A stretch of 64,000 bases of DNA from Diphasiastrum complanatum (lineage: Eukaryota; Streptophyta; Lycopodiopsida; Lycopodiales; Lycopodiaceae): contig CM055096.1 of the NCBI GenBank assembly GCA_029204225.1, positions 2,925,676 to 2,989,675 on the forward strand, written 5' to 3'. A program made the translations under genes and the position numbers. The notes under the pieces were generated by a model, which was not told where the DNA came from, made no database searches, and saw only the letters and a list, made by a program, of their open reading frames with translations. This document shows, piece after piece, positions 34,560-46,018 of this stretch (positions are counted from its first letter, which is position 1; every line of letters begins with the position of its first letter).

Positions 34560-34985
34560 TATCAGTCGCTAAGTCAATTTAGTTGAGAAGTCGAAGACTT
34601 CAATGTCGAGCTACTTTTGAGAAGATATGGATGACTTCGACATTGGAGACTTCGATGTTTAAGACGTGGATGTTGAGCTTGCTCTTGAGAAGATGTCGAT
34701 GACTTCGATGTCGGAGACTTCAAAGTCAATGTCGTGGATTATGAGCTTGCTCTTGAGAAGATGTCGATGACTTCAACATCGGAGACTTCAAAGTCGATGA
34801 CATGGATATCAAACTTGCTCTATTTTGAATAATGACCTTTGATGATCGTCGGGACACTTTGGACACTTTGATGTCAGAAAAATCAAGGATATACTGTCAT
34901 CGACTGAGTCTTGTATTTTTGCAACTTTTCAATGTATTTACATACAACAAATGAATGGATCTAGATTAGTGAAGAGATAAGGGAT
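34560..34985 (-). repeat. LTR-like sequence of the element C family, inverted
   Basis: Its right end (GAATGGATCTAGATTAG...GGGATGGAGAG) is the reverse complement of the start of the LTR-like region at 18001. It carries a 67-68 bp minisatellite. The ends are not fixed. Confidence 0.5.
34608..34810 (+). repeat. 67-68 bp minisatellite, three units
   Basis: Units start at 34608, 34675 and 34743 with GAGCTTGCTCTTGAGAAGAT and contain GATGACTTCGATGTCGGAGA. A partial fourth unit (AAACTTGCTC) starts at 34811. Confidence 0.88.
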
Positions 34986-35084
34986 GGAGAGGGTAGAAAT
35001 CCATCACAACTTCCTTTATTACCCAAAAGATCTACAAGCGTTAGCAGACCACATATCAAGTATATCGACGAGTCTGCAGCTTAC

Positions 35085-36655
35085 TTTGTTCAAAAGCCGA
35101 CGACTGTCGACCGACGAATGTCTAAGAGGCATTCAGTCAGCCCAATTCCAATTTTTGGAAAGAAGCTATGGATAAAGAGTATTTATTGCTTATAAGGAAC
35201 AACATGGACGATTGTCGAATTACCTATTAGTAGAAACATAGTTGATTGCAAATGGATTTTCAAAATTAAATACAAGGAAGACGAAAGCAGCTACAGAAGA
35301 AAAGCTCGATTTGTCACCAGCGGATTTTCTCATGTACATAACGTCAATTATATTAACACTTTCAGTCCAGTAGCTAAGCATTCTTCTATTTGACTTTTAA
35401 TATCATTTGTCACTGCAGCAGATTTGGAAATACAACAAATGTATAGACAACATATCTTAACAGGGTTATCGAAGAAGACATTTAAATGGTGTAGTAACCT
35501 GAAGGTTACAATATCGAAGGTACACACAATCATGTGTGTAAACTCCATAAAGCACTTTATGGCTTGAAGCAATCTGCTTGAGCATGGTTTCAAATGATCA
35601 ATACTTGATCACGACCACACACCAAGATCTTTAGATCTCAATATCTACTTTAAGACAAAGCAACAGTCTTTTATCATCATCACTTTGTTTGTGGACGACA
35701 CATTGCGTTTTAGCAACAATATCGATCTGATCAAAGAAGCTAAGATATTGCTATCTTCCGAATTTGATATGACTAATCTGGGCAAAGCTCATTTCTGCCT
35801 TGGTGTTCAAATCCAAAGAGACAGAAATCGAAAGTTGATTTACATTACTCAACAGATGTACATCTTCAATATGTTAGTTAGATATAATCTGGTTAATTGT
35901 AAGTCAGCTCTCTCACCAATGGAACCCGACCTCAAATTGTCAAAGGACCAGAGTTCCCAAACAATTCAAGAGAAGGAGTAGATGCGTGAGTATCTTTATC
36001 ATTCGATAATAGGATCTCTTATGTACGCCATGATCTGTACCAGACCAGACATAGCCTTTGTAGTCAACTCCCTAAGTCAATTTATGACTAACCCTGGTAT
36101 AACACCTTGGAAAGCTCTTGTCTAAAAACTGAGATATCTTCGAACTACTATGGACTTTTGCATTTGTTATGGAGCAGTCGACAACGATAGACTCAATTTA
36201 CTCAGTGGTTACATAGATGCAAGTTGGGTATGTAGATACTCATCAATCCACTTTTGGTTTGACATTCTTCCTCAACAATGCTCCTATTTCATGGAACAGT
36301 CGCAAGCAATCATCGATAGCTCTATCTCCACTGAAGCAAAGTATATCGCAGCCTCTCAAGTTACAAAGAAAGCAATTTGGTTGAGCAACTTACTCTCAGA
36401 TATCAGTCTGAATAAATATGCTCCGACAATTTTATTTTGTGATAATCAAAGTGTCATTGTCTTATCGGCCAATCCTAGGTTTCATTCCAAGAGTAAGCAG
36501 ATTGAAATCAAGTATCACTACATCAGAAGCAAATTTATCGACAAAGAGGTTAACTTGCAGTACTGTCAAATGCAAAATATGACAGCAGATATTTTTACCA
36601 AAGCATTAAGCTTGGATACACACATAAAGTAATTCTGTGCATGACTAAATTTAAA
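35085..36655 (+). pseudogene. Copia element D: RT and RNase H, element C family
   Basis: Plus strand. The linker (QKPTTVD) and RT are decayed up to about 35680. FVDD at 35688-35699 replaces the catalytic YVDD. Then FSNNIDLIKEAKILLSSEF, LGVQIQRDRNRKL, MYIFNMLVRYNLVNCK, RNase H with CDNQSVIVLSANPRFHSKSK, and MTADIFTKALS ending near 36632. Stops occur at several places. It meets element L gag at about 36660. Confidence 0.87.
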
Positions 36656-36661
36656 GGTCAA

Positions 36662-37800
36662 GGCATTTATTGAATCATGAAGCAAAGACCAAGACAGAGG
36701 TCTTGCATCTGACAAACCAACTGTTCAGCTTAAACTGGGATGGTGCCAATCTTGATTCACATGTGAACAAGATGAAAGCCATCTTTGCACAGCTAGGGAT
36801 AGCAGGAGTGGAGCATAGAATACCACCTGCACAACAGTTTATGTTTTTTATCAGATCACTTCCACAGGCCTACCAGTCATTAAGAACAATGTTAATGAGA
36901 TCTCTTAATGATACCTTTGATGATGCAGCAAAGGCTATTGCAGAGAAAAAACTGATACGACAGTAGGCTGAGAAGAAGGAAGATGATGAGAAGGCCCTAT
37001 TTGTTAAAACAAAAAGAAAAAAACGCTCAATGAGGAGACTTCTCCAAAAGCAAAAACCAGCCAGAAGCAAAGAATGCAGGCATTTATAAGAAGCAAGACA
37101 AGAAGAATATTACCTGCTTTCACTGTCAAAGGACAAGACATTATGAAAGTGAGTGTTGGTAAAATCCTAAGTCAAAGGCTTTCAAAGGAAAGAATATTAG
37201 AAAGGACAATGTGCATGCAGCAGAATCGTCCCCACAACAAGAGGAAGATGCTAACATATTTGTGTTGACAGAGGGAGAAGGCAACACTGCACATCTGACA
37301 CAAGAAAATTGTTCCGAGATAATAATAAAATTTGGAGCTACTGTCCATGTTGCATGCAGGAAAAAACTCCTGTAGAAATTTCAACCAAGCTGCACATCTA
37401 GATCAGTCAAGCTTGGTGATGATAGCCAACACAAAGTGGAAGGAATTGAAATAATTCAAATGGATGCAGAGATCTAGAAGGGGCACTATATGTGCCATCA
37501 TTGAAGAATGACCTGTTACCTATCGCAAAAATGGTAGATCTAGGCATGAAGATCTATTTTGATTAGAACGAATATAGAGTACATGATGGATCCTCTAACA
37601 AGGTCATTGTAACTGCACCTAGAAGGGGCGATTTGTACCAGGTCACAATTTCAGAGGGAGTGAAAAATGCATTGGCTACCACCTCTCATGATATTAAATC
37701 AGAACTACGGCATAAAAGAATGTGGCATATCAATATGAAAATGCTCTATTGGATGACAAAGGAAGGTCTGGTGACGGGGGTGAATGTTACCCAACCACAT
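36662..37800 (+). pseudogene. Copia element L/G: gag, protease remnant and GAG-pre-integrase
   Basis: Plus strand, starting in mid-gag. The gag UBN2-type region reads LHLTNQLFSLNWDGANLDSH and FFIRSLPQAYQSLRTML, stop at 36966. A zinc knuckle, CFHCQRTRHYESEC, lies at about 37112-37153. A protease remnant (IKFGATVHVACRKK) is near 37330. GAG-pre-integrase follows: LYVPSLKNDLLPIAKMVDLG and RMWHINMKML, ending GVNVTQPH at 37800. It stops exactly at the CACAT flank of the LTR at 37801; its continuation is the integrase at 30181 on the minus strand. Confidence 0.88.
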
Positions 37801-38288
37801 TATAAGGATCACCATATGAAGATCTGACTAAATCTTGTTGCAAAACAACCAAAAGGACACCTGTGGAGCAAAACCACCCATCCAAACCTAGATCCCTCCT
37901 AGAGTTTCCTCTTGGACCTAGCCCCCAAGCCATAGTGAAGAACCTAAGAGAGAGGAGGAGAAACAGGCTCAAGAAACTGAATTTCCAATAGGAGGATGGG
38001 CGATTTTCCAATGGACATATTCTCCTCATGAGAGAGAGAATATTCTCCCTAGGATTCCCATGCAACCTATATTGAACTATTGACCTCCTATTCTTGCATT
38101 AAAGCAGTCATTCACTATGCATGTGCTCTTATGTCCAATTATAGGTCTGGGCCCTCATATGATTATTAATTACTTTACAGGCCAAGCCCGGAATGACGAG
38201 GCATAACTAATAACCATATACACCTGGAGTGACCAGCTATCCACGTCAGGAATTATTTCGATTCCCTTATACAGGACATGGACGTAAC
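37801..38288 (-). repeat. 3' LTR of element P
   Basis: 488 bp, reverse complement of 30182-30670. The coding-strand start TGTTACGTCC follows a G-rich tract (GGGGGGAAGAA at 38289-38299). The outer flank, read on the coding strand, is ATGTG, identical to the flank of the 5' LTR at 30177-30181. Confidence 0.92.
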
Positions 38289-41200
38289 ATTCTTCCCCCC
38301 TTAAACCAGTTCTGTCCTCAGAACGAGTAACTAGAAAAAATCCAATTTGTATGCTTTTAACTCTTCCCATGAATCATTATCCTCAATTTGACCAACCAAC
38401 CTAAGCAAGCACACAGAGATAGAACAATTTCTCAATTGTTTGTCTCTGATCCTGAGTACTCATTCAAGGTCCAAAGGTACATTGAGCGATAAATCTTCCA
38501 AATGGGCAAAATCTTCAACACATCAAACTGTCATCATCATATAAACTAAATTTACATGATACACCAGATGAGCAATCGACCAAATCTAAAGATTAAGTTC
38601 AAAAGCTAACAATTCAATCATTTAACTTTCACAATTACCCTGAAAATCAATCTTTAGTCTGACTTCAATATCAAATAAGTATTTAGAAATGGGATAACTC
38701 TCAAATTATCTGTCTCTACACTGAAATACTATATCGACCTTTTAGAAGTACACTAAAAGATAAATTTTCCTATTGGCTTTGATTCTCTCCAATCTAATAA
38801 CATCACCTTCATGTACCTCAATTTACATGAATCACTGGGTGAGTCCTCACCTTACATTGGAAATCAATGTTCAAAAGTTAAAGATCCAAAATAATTATAG
38901 TCCAAGACTATCCACAATTACTTGTAGACTTGTCATAAATGCTTCTTGGTACAAAACTCATTCCACCAAAATCTCTTAGAAGATCCATCAAGATAAAAAT
39001 GACTTCAACTCAGTCCTGAGTACCCCAGATACTCTCCTGAGATAAGTGCTCTATCCCTAGCATCATATACTAGAAAATAGCAACCATTCAATCTTGATAG
39101 ACTTAACTGCTCCTAATTAACCAGAGATTTTAGGCTGAAAAATAGTACACAAGCATTCCTTGACTACAATCTTTAAAGGTAAGCAGATTTCTCATAAGTG
39201 AACAATTACTTAATGAAAATGCCTGTGAGATCCAAACAATCTCAAGTTTGTACACAAATTTAGAGTTCAAATAACAAATCTAAATTTTAACTCCACCAAT
39301 TGATCAAGAATTAAAATTCTCATCATCTTAAGAATCGTCATATTTCCATATAATCATCCAATGACCTTTAAGTATCAATTTATGATTCGTCAATCATAAA
39401 CATTTAGAATCTTATGATTCGTCAATCATAATCTATCGGATTCTAAACCCATACTTAATCATTTAGAGATACTGGAGTATATGCACAACATACCACTCAA
39501 GAAATATAAAAAACATTCTGAAATCTTTTCCACAAGGAAAATTACTGGATTTCAAGAATATTCTTCTATCTTGATTCTTAACTAGATTATGAGTTCCAAA
39601 TTCTACAATCAATCAAGTGATTAAAGACCAATGTAACATTTGTCTTTAACAATAATAAACTTTATACAATCACCTAGAACCACATCTAGTAATTATAAAG
39701 TTCTACTGAATTCCAACTGAATTCAGTGGTTATCCTTGACATTAGTTAGACTCTGTCATCCAATATATGTATATGAGCTCACTGGGATATAGTCAATAAC
39801 TAAGAATATTTCTCCTTCAAGAAATATTCTATATCAAGAATCTTCTATATTCTATGCACAATTCAAAATCATCACTTAGAGAGTTCCTCTATTTCAAACT
39901 GGATAGTTCTACCATTGCACACATACAAGATTTTTTTTTTCCAAAATCAATGCAATTGGCTGATTCCTCGAAAGACTTATTCCTATCTTTTCTTCCCCTC
40001 TTTTAAAAAAGAAATTCTATAATTTCGATTCAGGAGACAACGAATAAGATATCAAAGATTCGAAAAAGTCAGTAATGAGTATTCAATACTATTACAAACA
40101 TGACTTTTAACTCAGAATCGTAGAATATCTTATCCTGAATGATAGAAATATTCTCTCTCAATAATCAACTATCAAATAGAGACTAACGTTAGGGTTCAAG
40201 AAACCTAAGTTCCGAGCCATATTCAAAAATCTTATATGGAAGTACAATTTCATATAATTATAACAGTCCGAACATAGTTCTACACTGGAAGGAATTATAT
40301 GAATCTCAATCCAATTGTCATGTATTAAGAAAGTTCTAAAGAGTAGAGGTCTAATAACATAGAGAAATAGATGTAAGGGCTTTCATATTTTGTGATTAAT
40401 GAGATACTATTTAGGGATCAATCTATATCTCATAATTTCCAAAATATCCCTAATAAAAACCAATGGACTCTGTTAGTATTACATTATAGCAATCACTAAC
40501 CATTGGTCTACAGATCATTCTATCCAAGAAATCCCTTTAGAATCACTAATGTCCCATACCACCAGCTTTTCCTCCAAGAATTCTCTGCATCCATATTTGT
40601 TTCGCCCAAAAAGTCAAGAAAGATGATTTGGCTATTCTATACCCAGATATAGGATCAAATTCACAACCAATTCCAGGAGATAATCCTAACAATTGAAATC
40701 TCTCATGCTTCTTTAGCGTTACTTAAATAATACCATTTCATATTGTACCCAACATGGACAACCAAAATGTATCATCCCAATACAATAGAATGTATCTCTA
40801 ACCCAAAAGAAACATAGATTTCAACAAAAACCGAATATCATACTGTCCTAGATATCCAATATCTATTCCAGAATCGGTAAAAAAAACTTAATTCTTTTAA
40901 CAAGTTAGAACTCTCTTGGTTGTTACTATCATTATAGAGAAATACTCTATAACCGAAAAGAATCCAAATTACTAGATTCCTATATGGAACACCTTCTATT
41001 TGCATTACTTTGCAAGATTCAAATCCAATTGCAAAACAGAGATGGTTTCATAAATGGATTATCAGTCTTGCCACTACTTTTCCCTTAGAATCCTCGAATT
41101 CTTGAAATTCTAATTCACACTGGGAAAAAGGAATCCAAATTCTCAGAGGCAGTCTTCATAAATAATTCTCAATTTTATTCTCACTTGCAATTAGTTATAC

Positions 41201-43055
41201 TTCAGGAATTGAATGTAAATTAAATAATTGGATCACAAGACCAGCAATCATCTACATATCAGACTCCCACTCTTTCCCCCCTTTCCAAAAATGGTTCCGG
41301 TTAACAAAACCCCAAATTTGTACTAGGAAAAAGTTCAATTTGATATCGCTAACTTTAGCACTATCACCCTGACAGTTTTGATTTGTTCATTAAGTGCCGC
41401 ACTTAATCCTTGGAAAATACCCTTATAGATCAGTAAAAACTGTTCTACTGGATTTACATTATTCTTGGTCCTTATTGATCCCCAAAACAAGAAATGCTCC
41501 TTAATTGACAGATTCACAAAATCTTCAACTAAAAGTGAAGGGTACAGTGATCTTAACAATCGACTAATTTCAACTTAGTAAGATCATTCACTTTATAAGT
41601 CATTTTTGTTTGATCAATAACCAAAGAATGGGAACAAATCGAAAACATCCATTGTTTTTTCAAATTTTACGTAAACTGGGATTTTCAAATTCCATTCAAT
41701 ATGGACCTAAACTGTGAATCGACCAAACATCGACTTGACTGTTTCACAATTACCATCTCATATTGGAAGGATTCTGAAACATCCAGCATGCATCCTACAT
41801 GACATGCAGTGATTTCAAAAAAATCAATTTTTACATAATTTACCAAGAAACTGGGAAATTAGCACTGGGATTCACAAAATCCGTTCGTAATGGACCAACT
41901 ATGAAAATCGATTAAAATGATCGATTTATGAAATTCACAGGCACTATCACATATCAAAACTTGACATGCATTAACTTTTTCAAAAAAACAAAAAAAATCC
42001 CGTAATTAGCCTAGCCACTAGAAAATCAACTTTTTGAACTAGAATTGCCAAAAATAACTTTATGCAAGAAATCTTCTGATCAATCTACTGATTACACATG
42101 CAACATGCATCCACGCATGCATACAGGTCTATCCGTACATTTTCATCAACAGACAAGCACTACACTGAATTACAAACATGCATGCATCAGAACGGAGGGA
42201 GAGTGGGTCTACAAGGTACTTGCCACATCATCTAGCCACCTAGGCTTCAAACGTGTGAGCAATAAATGCATGAAAAACAGGTAGGAGGACTCACTCTACT
42301 AAGGTTCATTAGAGAGGCATAGAATCTTCTAACAAGTCCAGCAAGCAATCATAAGCTCAGATCATGCAAAAAATGCATTTTTGGCCTCCTTCAACAAGCA
42401 AAACTTTAACATGATGTTGTCTAATGCTCACCTATCCAAATTGGATGCATGATGGCTCAAAACAGACGCAATCGATCATATATTTAAGCTTCTAACAAGA
42501 ACCAACAGGTTCAGACCCCCAATTGAGAGGTATCCATGCTCAAAAATCATAAAAAATACACTAATTTTTGGTGTTTTAAGCCTCCTAATGGTGTCTAATC
42601 CCTTACAAACTTCATGAAAGCTCAAAGACAGCTTCATTACATCTCTGAAAACGTTCATACCAAGTCTTGGCTGAGAATTTTGAGATCTACCCCGAAATTA
42701 GTCCAAAAAATATCAAAAAATGTTGGTTTTTGACCAATATTTGTGGGGGAAATCCACAAATTCATGCAATCAGATCCAAATCCCTGTAAATTCATTGCAT
42801 GCAAGCACCAAAAGTTCTGATTCTAGTCAAATATGGTTTCTATAGCCCATTTATGGTCCAAAAACCCTAATTTTTGGTCCAAAATCACTATCTAATCAAC
42901 CTTTTGACTATTCCCACATCATGCAACCATTAGATCCAATCATTAATGACTGTAAAACAACAAGTACAATCTGGAGAATGTACTACACCAGTACCTATGA
43001 TCAATTTCAAGCAAAGAATTTCAATTCTAGGTGAAAAATTCACTAAAATCATCAA
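38289..43055 (-). mobile_element. Internal region of element P: coding-poor, about 4.8 kb
   Basis: Runs from the polypurine tract of element P to the proposed inversion point. No open frame over about 80 codons and no recognised gag or pol motif was found on either strand. It could be a large noncoding (LARD-like) LTR element. It could also be a very old Ty3 body: just before the polypurine tract the frames WEELKAYKLDFF and RSEDRTGLRG vaguely recall Ty3 polyprotein ends, which is weak evidence. AT-rich throughout. Confidence 0.55.
39380..39431. repeat. Twin copies of a 20-bp palindromic word
   Basis: TTATGATTCGTCAATCATAA (8-bp arms, CGTC centre) occurs exactly at 39380-39399 and 39412-39431, start to start 32 bp. 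Confidence 0.9.
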
Positions 43056-44815
43056 AAATCCATAGATTTCCACCAAAAACTATGGAGAAACGCCCAATGA
43101 GAACCATGTCATTGAGGAAAGCATATTATTTTATGAATTTCATAGATGATTACTCTAGGAGGACATGGATTTATTTCTTGAAGAAGAAATCTGACGCTTT
43201 TGCTCGCTTCAAGGAGTTCAAGACTTTGGTAGAGAACCAACTGGATGCACGCATCAAAGTGCTAAGATCTGATAATACAAATTTGATGATTTAGAGGACT
43301 TTTGCAAAGAACACAGCATCAAAAGACAATTCACACAGTCACACATGCCGCATAATAATGGTGTAGCTGAAAGGAAAAACATGACTATTATGGAGAGTGC
43401 ACGTTGAACAAAGTTTCATGTGGATGGCACGATAGCAAAGTATAAGGCACGCCTAGTAGTGAAGGGTTATGAGCAAAGCAAAGGAATTGACTATGAAGAG
43501 ACATTTGCTCCAGTGGCTAAGTGGACTATGCTACGTCTTATCATTGCCTTAGCATCTCATTTTGGGTGGAAGATCCATCAAACGGATGTGAAGTCCGCAT
43601 TTTTGAATGGTGACTTAGAGGAAGAAGTTTACATGGTCCAACCGCAGGGCTTCATGACAAAAGGGCAAGAACAGAAGATCTGTAAATTACACAAAGCACT
43701 TTATGGCCTTAAGCAAGCGCCACGCGCATGGTATGGACGCATTGACAGTTACTTTCTTTCTCATGGATTTGTAAAAACAAATTTAGATCCAAACCTTTAT
43801 GTTCTTATAAATGATGACATCATTGCCTTGATTGTACTTTACGTTGATGATATCATTATCACGGGAAATGATGAGAACCTCGCTCGTTCCATCAAAGCCA
43901 ACTTATGCAAGCAGTTTGAGATGACAGATTTAGATCTTATGCACTATTGTTTGGGTGTCGAAGTATGGCAAACTGGCAGTGATATCAGGTTATGTCAAAA
44001 CAAGTATGTGGGCGAGATATTGGAGAGATTTCACATGACAGAGTGCAAACCTTCCAAACTGGTAAAAAATTATCTCGTATTGATGATAGTGCACATGTTG
44101 ACGCTACTCTATTTTGTCAGCTAGTTGGGAGTTTGATATATCTTACGACTACATGTCTTGATATCTGCTATGCTGTAAGTTTGATTAGCCAATTCATGTC
44201 ATCAGCCACTATGGACCATTGGAAAGCTGCAAAAAGTATTTTGAGGTATGTGAAAGGTACACCTAACCTTGGTCTAATCTACAAAAGACAAAGTGTTTTA
44301 CCTAAGTTGCAAGGTTATGTTGACGCTGTTTGGGCAGGAAGTATATATGACAGAAAGTCAATAACAGTTTATGCCTCCAATTTTGGTAGCGGTTGTTTTT
44401 CATGGTCTAGCAAGAAGCAAGATACTATTTCTCTTTCTTCTATAGAAGCCGAATAGAAAGCGTTGAGTTCTGCTACCCAGGAAGCTGTTTGGCTACGGAA
44501 GTTGTTATGTGAGATTGGCATGAAGCAGGTAAATCCTACTGTTATTTTCTATGACAAAAGTGGAATACAATTGGCTAAGAATCCTATCTTTCACGCAAGG
44601 ACAAAATATATTGAGGTGAAATATCACTTTGTGTGTGAGAAGTTACAATCTGAAGATATAAGTATTGTATATTGTTCTACGTTATTACAAGTTGCTGATA
44701 TATTTATGAAAGCTTTAAGTAAAGAAAAGTTTGAGACTTTTAGAGCCAAACTTGGCTTAGAACTGGTTATGTCTTTACTTGTAATACTATCATGGAGGTA
44801 TGTTCCATGAATAGA
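43056..44815 (+). pseudogene. Copia element F: integrase, RT and RNase H
   Basis: Plus strand. Integrase pieces MRTMSLRKAYYF, NFIDDYSRRTWIYFLKKKSD and NNGVAERKNMT (43087-43405), then a deletion fusing into RT at about 43410 (DGTIAKYKARLVVKGYEQ). RT continues with YEETFAPVAKW, TDVKSAFLNGDLEEEVYM, YGLKQAPRAWYGR and catalytic YVDD at 43840-43851. A frameshift near 44080 precedes RNase H (SSKKQDTISLSSIEAE, a stop at 44455-44457, then FHARTKYIEVKYHF and VADIFMKALSKEKF). Gag and protease are missing. Apart from the breaks this is one of the better-preserved RTs here. Confidence 0.9.
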
Positions 44816-44848
44816 GTAAACTCTAAAATAAAGAGAGATGTTGATCAT

Positions 44849-44858
44849 TGAGGGAGAG
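44849..44858 (+). promoter_or_regulatory. Polypurine tract of element F
   Basis: TGAGGGAGAG lies directly before the 3' LTR start AGTTAAAATAAC. Confidence 0.8.
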
Positions 44859-45111
44859 AGTTAAAATAACAATGATCGACTTATACAGTGTTTTCTTATT
44901 TCGACGGCACCACGTGTGCTTAGTTCTAGATTTATCGGGCCATCTTTCTTTTACGAGGCCTTTGAGTGATTTTAAGCAACTTATCTTTGTACTTACTTAT
45001 TAGTTGAATATACAGTCTGTGGAGAGCAATTATGTTGTCTTGTCCTGTTGCACTTGACGTTGTGGTGTGGTGATTGATCCGGTCGGGTGTCTAAACTGTG
45101 TTTTCTTGACT
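44859..45111 (+). repeat. 3' LTR of element F
   Basis: 253 bp, AGTTAAAATAAC...TTTTCTTGACT, matching 31063-31314 in reverse. It is followed by CTAGC at 45112-45116, the same five bases that flank the 5' LTR. It interrupts the RT of element I. Confidence 0.92.
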
Positions 45112-45990
45112 CTAGCTTCCTATAGAGAGTAATGTCCTCGAAGGATCTTTCATTACCTTTTATAGTTAGCTTTACATAAGACTCCATAGGTGTATCAATA
45201 GCTTTTGCATCTACCATATGAAATCTTTCTAGAATAGAATTAGCATACTTCTCTTGACAAATGAAAGTAGATTGAGAAGATCTAATGACTTCTATTCCTA
45301 AAATGTAATGCAAATTACCAAAATCATGCACCTCAAACTCTTTCTTAAGAGCATTCTTGATATCCTCCACATCTTGATTGTCTCCACCACTCAAGATGAT
45401 ATCATCCACATAGATTAGCAAGATGGTAACATCATTTCCAGCAAACCTATAATAAAGTGAATGATCATACTCACTCATAACAAAGCCTTGAGAGAGTAAA
45501 AAGGTGTTAAGCTTAGCATACCAACTCCTTGGTGCTTGCTTAAGGCCATACAAACTCTTTTGTAAAAGGCACACATGATTTGGCTTTGTTGATGAAATGT
45601 AGCTCTTGGGTTGTTCCATGTACACTTCCTCCTCAAGATCACCATTCAAGAATGCATTTGAAATGTCCATTCTCCATAGATCCCATCTATAAAGTGTAGC
45701 AAGTGAAATGATGATTTGAATGCTTACCATCTTTGCCACGGGTACAAAGGTCTCATCATAGTCAATTCCTTGTTGTTGAGCATATCCTTTTGCCACTAAC
45801 CTTGCCTTGTACTTGTTGATAGATCCATCTTGGTTTGTCTTCACCTTGAAGATCCATTTGCATCCAATAGCTTTCTTGTCCTTAGGCAACTCCACCAATC
45901 TCTATGTTCCATTCTTCATAAGAGCTTGATACTTGAGATCCATTGCTTGGATCCACTCCTCTTCTTTCCTTGCTTGATCTACATTTGTAG
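45112..45990 (-). pseudogene. Element I reverse transcriptase (C-terminus displaced)
   Basis: Minus strand: KDKKAIGCKWIFKVKTNQDG, KARLVAKGYAQQQG, DETFVPVAKM, MDISNAFLNGDLEEEVYM, QKSLYGLKQAPRSWYAKLN, catalytic YVDD near 45402-45413, LGIEVIRSSQSTFICQEKYA, and DITLYRKL at the insertion point. The frame is open for about 300 codons, running past the site into element F LTR sequence. RT copies element RNA into DNA in cytoplasmic particles. Confidence 0.92.
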
Positions 45991-46018
45991 GCTCATCCAA
46001 AGAGGTTAGGAAAGCAAC

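Noticed and set aside
44993-45898. RT frame ending in a novel C-terminal tail
   Set aside because: The last residues (RKHSLD onward) are read-through into the element F LTR past the CTAGC insertion site, not a real domain.
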